Below are positions 1 to 7,904 of a stretch of 64,000 nucleotides of DNA, piece after piece (within the stretch, counting starts at the first letter, position 1; every line of letters begins with the position of its first letter). The notes below the pieces were generated by a model. It was given only the letters and a program-made list of their open reading frames with translations, had not been told where the DNA came from and searched no databases. Made by a program: the position numbers and the translations under genes. Source of the DNA: Pseudomonas sp. B28(2017) (GTDB taxonomy: Bacteria > Pseudomonadota > Gammaproteobacteria > Pseudomonadales > Pseudomonadaceae); the NCBI RefSeq assembly GCF_002113025.1, contig NZ_NEJH01000008.1, positions 154,567 through 218,566 on the forward strand, read 5' to 3'.

Positions 1-936
1 ATCGGCGAAGGGTTTGTCCAGCCAGGCACTGGGCAGGGAAGGGGTTGGCAGATACTCGTCAACGCCGCGCAGTTGCCGTTGCAGCAAGTCGAAGCCCAGA
101 CGCCGGGCCATGGAGGTGTCGCGTTGACGTCGCACGCGGGCACCAGCGGTAACGGTTTCGCTCATGGGCAACGCAAGGTCGTCGAGGGAAAGCTGTAAGC
201 CGGAGCCTTGGGCGACCGAGGAAATCGGCGAGTATTCGGCAAGACTGATCCGGTTGTAGCAGCACGGGGCAATGGCGAGTTGTTTGCAGCCTTTCGCGCT
301 GGCGAGTTGAATCAGCCGCACATGCAAATCACCGCAGGCGTGAAGCGCGACGGGCGTGTGAACCGCACTCAGTAAAGAAGCTGCGTTTGCCGCGAGCACA
401 TCCTGTTCAATATGCAGCGCGTGCAGGTGATGGCGCTGGCTGAGTGCCTGGCCGCCGGTTACCAGGGCCGAATCGTATTCCAGGCATGTCAGTTGCTGCC
501 CCGGTTGCAGCAGGCGGCGCCCCAGGTGTCCCTTGCCCGAGCACCAGTCCAGCCAATGCTGCGTTGCCTCGGAAAACTGCAACCGGCTGGCGAACGCTTC
601 GATCTGTTGCCATTTGCGCCCCGGCACATCGACGTTCAATCGATGGCCGGCCGTTTCGAGCGTGCGTGCAGGCAATTCATCCACTGCACTCAAAGCAACA
701 GACTTCGTTGCCAGCGATGTAAAGGGGTCGGGTGCGTGCAGTAGAGCCGGCTGGTTGTGAGCGTTTTCGGCGTCGTCCAGCGTTCGTCCGCGTAGCCATG
801 CGGCCAGCTCCGGGTAGGACGCCTCCCAAGGTAGTTGCAGATAAGTGAACGGGCGAGGTTTCCACAACGCCTGATGCTCTGTGAGAAAAGCATTCAGCGC
901 AGTGAAACGGGCGAGTAGCGCCTCGCCCGTCAACAC
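1..936 (-). CDS. SAM-dependent methyltransferase, Methyltransf_32 type (partial, runs off left edge)
   Basis: The minus-strand frame stays open from about 936 to the window edge, giving 312 codons with no stop; the C-terminus is missing. The middle of the protein has a class I SAM-binding glycine motif (DWCSGKGHLGRRL), followed by LHACGDLH and APCCYNRIS. These are typical of the Methyltransf_32 / GSTCD-like methyltransferases. The substrate is unknown; related proteins are proposed to act on RNA or protein, but nothing here decides this. The start is probably GTG at 936 (TTG at 933 is possible), behind a GAGGAT-like ribosome site. It begins 7 bases after the hisM stop, so it is likely the last cistron of the amino acid transporter operon, although the function looks unrelated. 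Family assignment is fairly secure; function is inference. Confidence 0.75.
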   Translation of the reverse strand, partial: MLTGEALLARFTALNAFLTEHQALWKPRPFTYLQLPWEASYPELAAWLRGRTLDDAENAHNQPALLHAPDPFTSLATKSVALSAVDELPARTLETAGHRLNVDVPGRKWQQIEAFASRLQFSEATQHWLDWCSGKGHLGRRLLQPGQQLTCLEYDSALVTGGQALSQRHHLHALHIEQDVLAANAASLLSAVHTPVALHACGDLHVRLIQLASAKGCKQLAIAPCCYNRISLAEYSPISSVAQGSGLQLSLDDLALPMSETVTAGARVRRQRDTSMARRLGFDLLQRQLRGVDEYLPTPSLPSAWLDKPFAD

Positions 937-943
937 GCAATCC

Positions 944-1633
944 TCAACGCCCTTGGCAGGCATCGACGCGCAACCAGCGTTCCAGCAACTTGAAACCACG
1001 CACCAGCACATAGGCCATCAGCAGGTAGAACATGCCCGCGGCGAAGAAGATCTCCACCGGCAGGTAGGTCCGGGCAATGATGGTGCGGGCCATGCCGGTC
1101 AGTTCCAGCAAGGTCACGGTGCTGGCCAGGGCACTGGCCTTGAGCATCAGGATCACTTCGTTGCTGTAGGCCGGCAGGCCGATGCGCGCGGCGCGCGGCA
1201 GCATGATGTAGAACAGCGCTTTGGGTCTGGACATGCCCAGCGCCCGTGCCGCTTCGATCTCGCCCGGTGGAATCGCCTGAATGGCGCCGCGCAGGATTTC
1301 CGCAATGTAGGCCGCAGTGTGCAGGGTCATGGTTGCTGTGGCGCACCAGAACGGATCGCGCAGATACGGCCACATCGAGCTGTTACGGATCACGTCGAAC
1401 TGCGCCAGGCCGTAGTAGACCAGGAACAGTTGAACCAGCAGCGGCGTGCCCCGGAAAAAGAAGATGTAGCCGTAGGGAAATGCCCGCACCCACCACAGGC
1501 GCGACGAACGGGCGATGCCCAGCGGAATGGCCAGCAGCAATCCGGCGATCACGGCGATGGCCACCAGTTCCAGGGTCAGCGTTGCGCCCTGGGCCAGCTT
1601 CGGCAGCCACTTGATGATGACTTCCCAGTTCAT
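944..1633 (-). CDS. hisM: Basic amino acid ABC transporter permease HisM
   Basis: This 229-residue inner-membrane permease of the HisM/ArtM polar amino acid family starts MNWEVIIKWLPKLAQG. It has several hydrophobic segments and the EAA loop EIEAARALGMSRPKALFYIM that contacts the ATPase. It would pair with HisQ to form the channel for lysine/arginine/ornithine or histidine. The ATG at 1633 overlaps the hisQ stop by four bases (ATGA), which implies translational coupling. A longer in-frame extension to 2011 exists but lies inside hisQ and is not credible. Exact substrate cannot be read from sequence; the family and operon support basic amino acid uptake. Confidence 0.9.
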   Translation of the reverse strand: MNWEVIIKWLPKLAQGATLTLELVAIAVIAGLLLAIPLGIARSSRLWWVRAFPYGYIFFFRGTPLLVQLFLVYYGLAQFDVIRNSSMWPYLRDPFWCATATMTLHTAAYIAEILRGAIQAIPPGEIEAARALGMSRPKALFYIMLPRAARIGLPAYSNEVILMLKASALASTVTLLELTGMARTIIARTYLPVEIFFAAGMFYLLMAYVLVRGFKLLERWLRVDACQGR

Positions 1634-2325
1634 TGAGCGCTCCTCGCGAAGCCGCGAGCGGCGCGTTTTTCCATGAAGTGCATGCCGGTCATGGCAAGAA
1701 TCGTCAGGCCCAGGTACATGAACGCGGCCACCATATAGAAGGTGAACGGCTGTTTGGAGACGGTCACGCCGATTTGTGCGTGACGCATGATTTCTTCCAG
1801 GCCGATCACCGATACCAGCGCGGTGTCTTTCATCAGGATCATGAACAGGTTGCCCAGGCCGGGCAGGGCGATACGCCACATCTGCGGCATGATCAGCCGG
1901 GTGAAGATGCGCAGTTTCGACAGGCCCAACGCCACGCCTGCTTCGCGGTGACCCTTGGGGATGGCGAGGATCGCCCCCCGAAACACTTCCGTGGCGTAGG
2001 CGCCAAAGCACAGGCCCAGAGCAATCACACCGGCGGCGAAGGCATTGAGTTCAAGGTCGGGGTTGCCGAAGAACTCGCCCAGGGCACGCATCAGGTTGAC
2101 CGTGCCGAAGTAGATCAACAGCACCCAGAGCAATTCCGGGATGCCGCGAACCAGGGTCGAATAGGTGCCGCCAAGCCATTGCAGCGGCTTGTACGGGGAA
2201 GTCTTGGCCAAGGCGCCGAGCAGACCGAGCACCAGTCCCAGGCACAGGGCCGAGAGCGCCAGTTTCACAGTCATCAGCGCGCCAGCGGCGAGCGCCGGGC
2301 CGAATCCGTAGAGGTCGATAATCAT
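1630..2325 (-). CDS. hisQ: Basic amino acid ABC transporter permease HisQ
   Basis: This 231-residue integral membrane permease of the HisQ/ArtQ family begins MIIDLYGFGPALAAGALMTVKLAL. It carries the conserved STLVRGIPELLWVLLIYFG segment and the cytoplasmic loop KGHREAGVALGLSKLRIF, which matches the EAA motif that docks on the ATP-binding subunit. It is the partner of HisM, overlapping it by four bases, and sits 77 bases downstream of the binding-protein gene. It forms half of the transmembrane channel of an importer for basic amino acids. Length is as expected for the family. Confidence 0.9.
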   Translation of the reverse strand: MIIDLYGFGPALAAGALMTVKLALSALCLGLVLGLLGALAKTSPYKPLQWLGGTYSTLVRGIPELLWVLLIYFGTVNLMRALGEFFGNPDLELNAFAAGVIALGLCFGAYATEVFRGAILAIPKGHREAGVALGLSKLRIFTRLIMPQMWRIALPGLGNLFMILMKDTALVSVIGLEEIMRHAQIGVTVSKQPFTFYMVAAFMYLGLTILAMTGMHFMEKRAARGFARSAQ

Positions 2326-2402
2326 GGATTTCTTTTCAAATCGCGGCAGGCAATGCCGAGAACCGGCGCCGTCAAACGGCGGCGCCGGTCAGGCAGTCAG
2401 AA

Positions 2403-3149
2403 TCAATAGATGCTGAACGGGAAGTACTTGTCGTTGATTTTCTTGTAGGTGCCGTCAGCGACGATTTCTTTGAGCGCGGCGTTCAGCTTCTCGCGGATCG
2501 GGTCCTTCTTGCGCACGGCAATACCGATCTTGTCGCTTTCTTCCACCGGATCGCCCTTGAACTCGTAGCCACGGCCAGCGTCGCTTTTCAGCCACTCGTA
2601 GTTGACGTATTTGTCGGCCAGGATGCCGTCCAGACGACCCGAGGTCAGGTCGAGGTAAGCGTTTTCCTGGGTGTCATAGAGCTTGGTTTCAACGCCCGGC
2701 ATGTTGTCTTCGAGCCAGGTGCCGGCCAGAGTCGCGCGCTGGGCGCCGATCACTTTGCCCTTCAGCGCATCCTTGTCGGTCTTGAAGTCGACGTCTTTCT
2801 TGGCGATGAACTGCAGCTTGTTGGAGTAGTACGGGTCGGTGAAGTCCACCGCTTGCTTGCGCTCGTCGGTGATCGACATCGAGGAGATCAGGAAGTCGAA
2901 CTTCTTGGCGTTCAGGGCCGGGATGATGCCGTCCCAGTCGGAGGTGACCACGGCGCACTCGACTTTCATCTTGGCGCACAGGGCGTCGCCGATCTCTTTG
3001 TCGAAGCCGACGACATTGCCACTGGCATCTTTATTGTTGAACGGCGGGTAAGCCGCTTCGATGCCCATCTTCAGGGTTTCGGCCATGGCACCGGCGCTGA
3101 ATGCCAGGGTGACGGCGGCAGCCAGGAAGACCTTTTTGTACTTCTGCAT
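2403..3149 (-). CDS. hisJ: Periplasmic lysine/arginine/ornithine- or histidine-binding protein
   Basis: This 248-residue family 3 solute-binding protein captures the amino acid in the periplasm and delivers it to HisQM. Residues 1-23 (MQKYKKVFLAAAVTLAFSAGAMA) form a signal peptide with an AMA cleavage site. The mature protein starts ETLKMGIEAAYPPFN, the family hallmark, and continues with GFDKEIGDALCAKMK and SSMSITDERKQAVDFT. The start at 3149 is chosen because GGAG lies about eight bases upstream; a longer frame to 3215 would hide the signal peptide. It starts 13 bases after hisP ends. Substrate specificity (histidine versus lysine/arginine/ornithine) is not resolved. Confidence 0.92.
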   Translation of the reverse strand: MQKYKKVFLAAAVTLAFSAGAMAETLKMGIEAAYPPFNNKDASGNVVGFDKEIGDALCAKMKVECAVVTSDWDGIIPALNAKKFDFLISSMSITDERKQAVDFTDPYYSNKLQFIAKKDVDFKTDKDALKGKVIGAQRATLAGTWLEDNMPGVETKLYDTQENAYLDLTSGRLDGILADKYVNYEWLKSDAGRGYEFKGDPVEESDKIGIAVRKKDPIREKLNAALKEIVADGTYKKINDKYFPFSIY

Positions 3150-3162
3150 GTGGATAGCTCCG

Positions 3163-3936
3163 TTAGCGGTTGCTGGACATGAATTGTTTGCAGCGCGCCG
3201 AAAGCGGGTTTTCAAACACCTGCTGTGGCGATCCTTGCTCTTCTACCAGGCCCTGGTGGAGGAATACCACTTCGCTGGAAACCTGGCGGGCGAAGCCCAT
3301 CTCGTGGGTCACGAGCAGCATGGTGCGGCCTTCTTCGGCCAGTGCGCGGATGACATTAAGTACTTCCTGGACCATTTCCGGGTCAAGCGCGGAGGTCGGC
3401 TCATCGAACAGGATGACTTTGGGCTGCATGGCCAGGGTGCGGGCAATCGCCGCCCGTTGTTGCTGGCCACCGGACAGTTGCGCGGGGTAGGCATGGCGCT
3501 TGTCGGCGATGCCGACCTTGGCCAGCAGGGCTTCGGCGACTTCAATGGCTTCGGCCTTGCTCTGGCCGAGCACGCGGCGCGGGGCTTCGATGATGTTGTC
3601 GAGCACGCTCATGTGCGGCCACAGGTTAAAGTTTTGAAACACAAAACCGATTTCGCTGCGCAGGCGATTGATCTGCTTGCCGTCGGCGGCCACCAGTTCA
3701 CCGTTCTTCGCGGCCTTGAGCTTGAGTTCTTCGCCGGCGACCAGGATCTGGCCCTGGTGCGGGTTTTCCAGCAGGTTGATGCAACGCAGGAACGTGGACT
3801 TGCCGGAGCCGGAAGAACCCAGGATCGAGATCACATCGCCGTCGCGGGCGGTCAGCGAGATACCCTTGAGCACCTCCAGCGAACCGTAGCGTTTGTGCAA
3901 GTTGCGGATTTCAAGCGCGGGCGTGGCCTCAGCCAT
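3163..3936 (-). CDS. hisP: Amino acid ABC transporter ATP-binding protein
   Basis: This 257-residue cytoplasmic ATPase powers the HisJQM importer. Walker A is GSSGSGKST around residues 40-48, the Q-loop FVFQNFNLWPHM is near 98-109, the signature LSGGQQQR is at 154-161, Walker B ILFDEP is at 175-180, and the switch histidine is in VTHEMG near 211. It is the first gene of the operon hisP-hisJ-hisQ-hisM-methyltransferase, which is the order usual in Pseudomonas for this system. The start at 3936 has a GAGGAACGC ribosome site. A weak sigma-70-like element (reverse complement of AGCATA at 4000-4005 as -10) lies upstream. Confidence 0.93.
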   Translation of the reverse strand: MAEATPALEIRNLHKRYGSLEVLKGISLTARDGDVISILGSSGSGKSTFLRCINLLENPHQGQILVAGEELKLKAAKNGELVAADGKQINRLRSEIGFVFQNFNLWPHMSVLDNIIEAPRRVLGQSKAEAIEVAEALLAKVGIADKRHAYPAQLSGGQQQRAAIARTLAMQPKVILFDEPTSALDPEMVQEVLNVIRALAEEGRTMLLVTHEMGFARQVSSEVVFLHQGLVEEQGSPQQVFENPLSARCKQFMSSNR

Positions 3937-4221
3937 GTGCGTTCCTCATATATGTTGCGCTCCTGCTGTTGGCGGCCTTCCTGGCGAGGCGGCCAACCTA
4001 GCATAGCGTTTCAATGGCAGCCAACAGCGCTACGGACGGTAAACGGCTGGCGTGTGGCAGGTTGTCGCATCGGCGCAGCAGACTGTCGCCCCATCAACAA
4101 CCGAACAGCCGTTTGAACCTTGCCTGTCGATAAAAAGCGCGGTGGCTGTCGCAAAAAAGGGCGCGATGTTGCCAGCTTTGGCGGGGGGTTGGAAGCGCTA
4201 TCCGGCCGAATGTGGCAGATC

Positions 4222-4238
4222 CGCACTTTTATCGTGCG
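4222..4238. promoter_or_regulatory. Putative NtrC binding site upstream of gabP
   Basis: CGCAC-TTTTATC-GTGCG is a perfect five-base inverted repeat with a seven-base spacer. It fits the NtrC enhancer core GCAC-N7-GTGC. It lies about 155-170 bases upstream of the sigma-54 promoter at 4391-4406, a normal enhancer distance. No binding data; inference from consensus. Confidence 0.55.
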
Positions 4239-4390
4239 CCGTGTCGTTTTTAGGTGTGTTTCCGGTGCGCAGATTCGTTCCCAAAGTGAGTCGCAGGGTA
4301 ACGTTTTGGCAAAGTGCCATTAATTTCAAGGGCTTGCGATGACTGTCCGGTCAGGTCGAAATCGCCGGGGTAGACGCTTTTGAAACATTT

Positions 4391-4406
4391 TGGCGCAATT
4401 ATTGCG
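4391..4406 (+). promoter_or_regulatory. Putative sigma-54 promoter of the GABA permease gene
   Basis: TGGCGCAATTATTGCG has the invariant GG-N10-GC spacing of -24/-12 promoters, and five of six -24 bases match TGGCAC. Transcription would start near 4416, leaving a leader of about 85 bases before the ATG at 4500. An NtrC-like palindrome lies upstream. Confidence 0.6.
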
Positions 4407-4499
4407 TGCGGATTCCGGAACACCCCGTTGATTTCTTTTTACAAGAAGGACATCCAAACGGGATGCACGCATTCGCTTTTCCTTACAAAGGTAGTTTCA

Positions 4500-5891
4500 A
4501 TGAGCAGTACCCAAAGCTCTAACGGCCTCGAACAGGGGCTCAAACCGCGTCATGTGACCATGCTGTCGATTGCCGGGGTTATCGGTGCCGGCCTGTTCGT
4601 CGGCTCTGGTCACGCCATCGCGGCCGCAGGCCCGGCAGTGCTGTTGGCCTACGCTGCCGCCGGCATGCTGGTGGTGTTGGTGATGCGCATGCTCGGTGAA
4701 ATGGCGGTTGCATCGCCGGACACCGGCTCGTTCTCGACTTATGCCGATCGCGCGATCGGTCACTGGGCCGGTTTCACCATCGGCTGGCTCTACTGGTGGT
4801 TCTGGGTCCTGGTGATCCCGTTGGAAGCCAACGCCGCCGCGACTATCCTGCATGCCTGGTTCCCTGGCGTGGACATCTGGGCCTTCGCCTTGGTCATCAC
4901 CATGCTGTTGACCGTGACCAACCTGTTCAGCGTGAAGAACTACGGTGAATTCGAGTTCTGGTTTGCCCTGATCAAAGTGTTGGCCATCATCGGTTTCATT
5001 GTTCTGGGCCTCATGGCGATCTTCGGCTTCCTGCCGGGCAGCCAGGTCAGCGGTGTTTCGCACCTGTTCGACACCCAGGGCTTCCTGCCAAACGGCATGG
5101 GCGCAGTGTTGGGTGCCATCCTGACCACCATGTTCTCCTTCATGGGCACCGAGATCGTGACCATCGCGGCCGCGGAATCGAAGAACCCTGGCAAGCAAAT
5201 CTCCAAGGCCACCAACTCGGTGATCTGGCGGATCGGCTTGTTCTACCTCGTATCGATCTTTATCGTCGTGGCCCTGGTGCCCTGGAACGACCCGGTACTG
5301 GCAAGCCTGGGCTCTTACCAGACTGTGCTTGAGCGCATGGGCATCCCTAACGCCAAGATGATCGTCGACATCGTGGTACTGGTCGCTGTGACCAGCTGCC
5401 TGAACTCGGCGCTCTATACCTCGTCGCGGATGTTGTTCTCCCTGGGCAAGCGCGGCGATGCGCCGGCCATGTCCACCCGCACCAACAATAGTGGCACGCC
5501 ATACTGGGCGGTGATGCTGTCCACTGGCGCGGCGTTCCTGTGCACCTTCGCCAACTACGTGGCACCGGCGGCGGTGTTCGAGTTCCTGCTGGCCAGCTCC
5601 GGTGCCATCGCGCTGCTGGTGTACCTGGTGATCGCGATTTCGCAACTGCGCATGCGCAAACAGCGTATGGCTCGTGGCGAGAAAATCGTCTTCAGCATGT
5701 GGCTGTTCCCGGGCCTGACCTACGCGGTGATCGCATTCATCGTCGGTGCCCTGACCATCATGCTGTTCCAGGAAGCCCATCGTGTGGAAATCCTCGCGAC
5801 CGGTTTGCTCAGCGTGCTGGTGGTGGCTGCCGGTTTGATCGTGGATCGTCGTCGCAAGCTGGAAAAAAGTGGCGCGGTGGTGTTGAACTGA
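4500..5891 (+). CDS. gabP: GABA permease (APC superfamily amino acid transporter)
   Basis: This 463-residue inner-membrane transporter of the amino acid-polyamine-organocation superfamily likely imports gamma-aminobutyrate or related omega-amino acids by proton symport. About twelve hydrophobic segments are visible. TM1 carries MLSIAGVIGAGLFVGSGHAI, with the GxG(A/L)F motif that contacts the substrate backbone, and MLGEMAVASPDTGSFSTYAD follows TM2. The start at 4500 is preceded by AAAGG; a longer in-frame start at 4380 lies upstream of the sigma-54 promoter's predicted start point and is rejected. A strong hairpin terminator follows. Amino acid versus GABA specificity rests on family resemblance only. 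Confidence 0.82.
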   Translation: MSSTQSSNGLEQGLKPRHVTMLSIAGVIGAGLFVGSGHAIAAAGPAVLLAYAAAGMLVVLVMRMLGEMAVASPDTGSFSTYADRAIGHWAGFTIGWLYWWFWVLVIPLEANAAATILHAWFPGVDIWAFALVITMLLTVTNLFSVKNYGEFEFWFALIKVLAIIGFIVLGLMAIFGFLPGSQVSGVSHLFDTQGFLPNGMGAVLGAILTTMFSFMGTEIVTIAAAESKNPGKQISKATNSVIWRIGLFYLVSIFIVVALVPWNDPVLASLGSYQTVLERMGIPNAKMIVDIVVLVAVTSCLNSALYTSSRMLFSLGKRGDAPAMSTRTNNSGTPYWAVMLSTGAAFLCTFANYVAPAAVFEFLLASSGAIALLVYLVIAISQLRMRKQRMARGEKIVFSMWLFPGLTYAVIAFIVGALTIMLFQEAHRVEILATGLLSVLVVAAGLIVDRRRKLEKSGAVVLN

Positions 5892-5910
5892 TCCATACCG
5901 CGTAACGCAG

Positions 5911-5948
5911 AACGGCCGCTGTCAGTGATGACAAGCGGCCGTTTTTGT
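5911..5948 (+). terminator. Rho-independent terminator of gabP
   Basis: A ten-base perfect stem, AACGGCCGCT (5911-5920) with AGCGGCCGTT (5934-5943), is extended by GTCA/TGAC in the loop and followed by a T-rich run. Confidence 0.85.
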
Positions 5949-5962
5949 TTGAGTCGTAACCT

Positions 5963-6412
5963 TTACTCGGCTAGTTCTTCCGACGTATCCAGCGACTGGC
6001 GGTAGACGTCCAGTGCGTCACCGAAGTCAGTAATGAACTGCGGGTCGCTCGGCCATGCCTGGGCAGCGTCGCGGTCCATGCCGTCGGCCCACATGCGGTA
6101 GTCGATCAGCATGTCGGCGGCCAGGTGGGTGGCTGCCATGCCTTCGTCGTCGGCGTTTTCCATGTCCAGCAGTTCTGGATGGTCGATGATGATGAAGGCG
6201 AGATCCGTCAGCAGCACGGAGAGCATTTCGCTGCGGCTGATGGCTTCCGCGTCGCGCATTTTGCTGAACATCGCCAGGGTGTATTCCGGGATCGGCTCCG
6301 GGAGATCCAGGTCGCTGTCCAGTGCCAGGGGTTTACGACCGACCATGCGGATTTGCTTGGCTTTGGCTTTTGCGCGTTTGGCGCGTTTCTGTTGCTTGTT
6401 CAGGGAGGCCAT
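5963..6412 (-). CDS. Small basic-N-terminus protein, unknown family (paralogue A)
   Basis: A 149-residue soluble protein of unknown function. It opens MASLNKQQKRAKRAKAKAKQ, a strongly lysine/arginine-rich head. The rest is acidic and predicted mostly helical (MFSKMRDAEAISRSEMLSVLLTDLAF; MLIDYRMWADGMDRD). The same head and body plan recur in the gene directly upstream (6419-6835): NKQ-KRA-RAKAKAKQ, F-KM-DAE--S, L--L-EYR-W. The two are therefore tandem paralogues, six bases apart and surely co-transcribed. The basic head could bind nucleic acid or ribosomes, but that is a guess. I do not recognise a named domain. It shares an operon with an alpha/beta hydrolase upstream. Confidence 0.75.
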   Translation of the reverse strand: MASLNKQQKRAKRAKAKAKQIRMVGRKPLALDSDLDLPEPIPEYTLAMFSKMRDAEAISRSEMLSVLLTDLAFIIIDHPELLDMENADDEGMAATHLAADMLIDYRMWADGMDRDAAQAWPSDPQFITDFGDALDVYRQSLDTSEELAE

Positions 6413-6418
6413 GGGAAC

Positions 6419-6835
6419 TCAGTTCGGTTTCTGTTGGGTTTGCGCGGCAATGGCGTCGGACGCCGCCACGTAGTCAGCCTGGAAGGCCGGTGATTCGATC
6501 CACGCCAGGGCGCCGGTCTCGTCGGTTTCAGTGGACCATTGGCGATACTCGATCAGCGCGGCAAGGATGAAGTCCATCGCGCCTTCTTCGCCTTCCTGCT
6601 CGTACACCAGTTCCAGCAGCGGGTCTTCGAGGAAGGCCGTGCACATGGCTTGCTGGCTGGTCTTTTCGGCGTCGATCATTTTCTTGAACAGTTCGGTCAG
6701 GTCCACCGATTCGAAGTCGATGCGATCATCGTTCGGGTCCAGTTCGACCGGTGCGGCAGCTCGCTGGGTGCGGTTCTGCTTGGCCTTGGCCTTGGCGCGG
6801 GAGGCGCGTTTGTGCTGTTTGTTGGCGGAGGCCAT
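6419..6835 (-). CDS. Small basic-N-terminus protein, unknown family (paralogue B)
   Basis: A 138-residue protein starting MASANKQHKRASRAKAKAKQ, which is paralogous to the next gene downstream. After the basic head come an acidic spacer (ELDPNDDRIDFESVDL) and helices including ELFKKMIDAEKTSQQAMCTAFLEDPL and ILAALIEYRQWSTETDETG. No signal peptide or membrane segment is visible. The start at 6835 is the ATG that aligns with the paralogue's start; the longer frame to 7309 overlaps the upstream hydrolase in the wrong frame. The gene lies 38 bases downstream of the alpha/beta hydrolase and six bases upstream of its paralogue. Function unknown. Confidence 0.75.
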   Translation of the reverse strand: MASANKQHKRASRAKAKAKQNRTQRAAAPVELDPNDDRIDFESVDLTELFKKMIDAEKTSQQAMCTAFLEDPLLELVYEQEGEEGAMDFILAALIEYRQWSTETDETGALAWIESPAFQADYVAASDAIAAQTQQKPN

Positions 6836-6873
6836 GGTCGTTGTTCCGTAATCCGTTGAAAGGGGCGGGTGGC

Positions 6874-7836
6874 TCAGCTGCGTGGCACCGTTCGCCCGGG
6901 TGTGCCGGGGGCCAGCTCGCCGTTTTGCAGCCAGGACAATGCAATGGGCCATAGTGTGGCTTGGTATGCGCTGCGAAAAAAGGCGAAATGCCCAACTTCT
7001 TTTTCGCCGATGTCTTCTGGGGCTATGCGCAGGTGGGTGTTTGTGCTGCCGGTGAAGTAGGCGAGCAGGCGTTCTATCGCCGGGATCGTGCCATAGGGAT
7101 CGTCGCTGATGCTGATGGCCAGGGCTTTTGCGGTGACGGCGGCGAAGTTCCTGACATGGATCTCCTGGCCACTTGGGCGCTTCTCGTAGCGAGCGGTGGG
7201 CGTGCTCCAGTCGCGGACTACACCGGCAGGTGTGTCTTCCAGCCAGCCGAGTCGTTTGCCGGGGAAGTAGCCGCACAGCATCGTCACCAGCGGCATCACC
7301 ACATGCCACTTGCCGAACATCCGCCAGCGATGAGCGGGCGCATAGTCGCGCCAGTAAGCGAATTGTGCGCCGACCGTCACCAGATGCCGGATGAGTTGTC
7401 CGGAGGCTCCCAGGCCTGCTGCACAGCCACCAAAGCTGTGGCCGACCACATTGATCGGCTGCTCGGGGAACTCACGCTGTCCGCGCTTGAGCATCGCCTC
7501 GAAATCCAGCGTGCCCCAATCGGTCCATGAGGCCTGAAGTCCCTTGAGCGATGCTGGCCGCGACTCGCCGATGCCGCGGTAGTCATAGGTGATGACATCG
7601 AAACCGTGGGCGAACAGGTAGTCGGCAAAGCGCGAGTAATGGCGACAACGGACCGAGGTGGCGGCATTGATGATTACGACCGGGCGGGCGGCGTCCCGAG
7701 AAGGGTGCCGCCAGGTGAAGCCGCCGAGGATGAAACCGTCCGAGGCGGTTTCCTTGAACGGTTTACCGGGCGTGGTAGTCGGCCGTGGCAACTCGGTATG
7801 ATTGGGGGCTAGTGAAGGCGTGTCCGGCAAATTCAT
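6874..7836 (-). CDS. Alpha/beta hydrolase
   Basis: A 320-residue cytoplasmic hydrolase (no signal peptide). The nucleophile elbow is GHSFGG at about residues 132-137 (Ser134). The oxyanion/strand region VITYDYRGIGES is near 82-92. The catalytic acid is likely in ISISDDPYGT and the catalytic histidine in KEVGHFAFF near the C-terminus. It resembles the COG4757-type predicted hydrolases; substrate unknown. The start at 7836 (MNLPDTPSLAP) has AAAGGA about ten bases upstream and is preferred over an upstream in-frame ATG at 7866. It is the first gene of an apparent three-gene unit with the two small paralogues downstream. Confidence 0.8.
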   Translation of the reverse strand: MNLPDTPSLAPNHTELPRPTTTPGKPFKETASDGFILGGFTWRHPSRDAARPVVIINAATSVRCRHYSRFADYLFAHGFDVITYDYRGIGESRPASLKGLQASWTDWGTLDFEAMLKRGQREFPEQPINVVGHSFGGCAAGLGASGQLIRHLVTVGAQFAYWRDYAPAHRWRMFGKWHVVMPLVTMLCGYFPGKRLGWLEDTPAGVVRDWSTPTARYEKRPSGQEIHVRNFAAVTAKALAISISDDPYGTIPAIERLLAYFTGSTNTHLRIAPEDIGEKEVGHFAFFRSAYQATLWPIALSWLQNGELAPGTPGRTVPRS

Positions 7837-7904
7837 TGGCGTCAGTCCTTTGCGGGTAGCTGCCAACGATAGTCTTCATGGCGTTGATGAACAATCCGTT
7901 CGCC

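Larger units (their letters stand above)
3937..4499. other. 563-base divergent intergenic region (hisP / gabP)
   Basis: No credible gene was found here; the short open frames have no family features. The left part serves hisP, with a possible -10 TATGCT on the minus strand at 4000-4005. The right part serves the GABA permease and holds an NtrC-like palindrome at 4222-4238 and a sigma-54 promoter at 4391-4406, listed separately. A second GGTGCG half-site lies near 4264. Confidence 0.6.
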
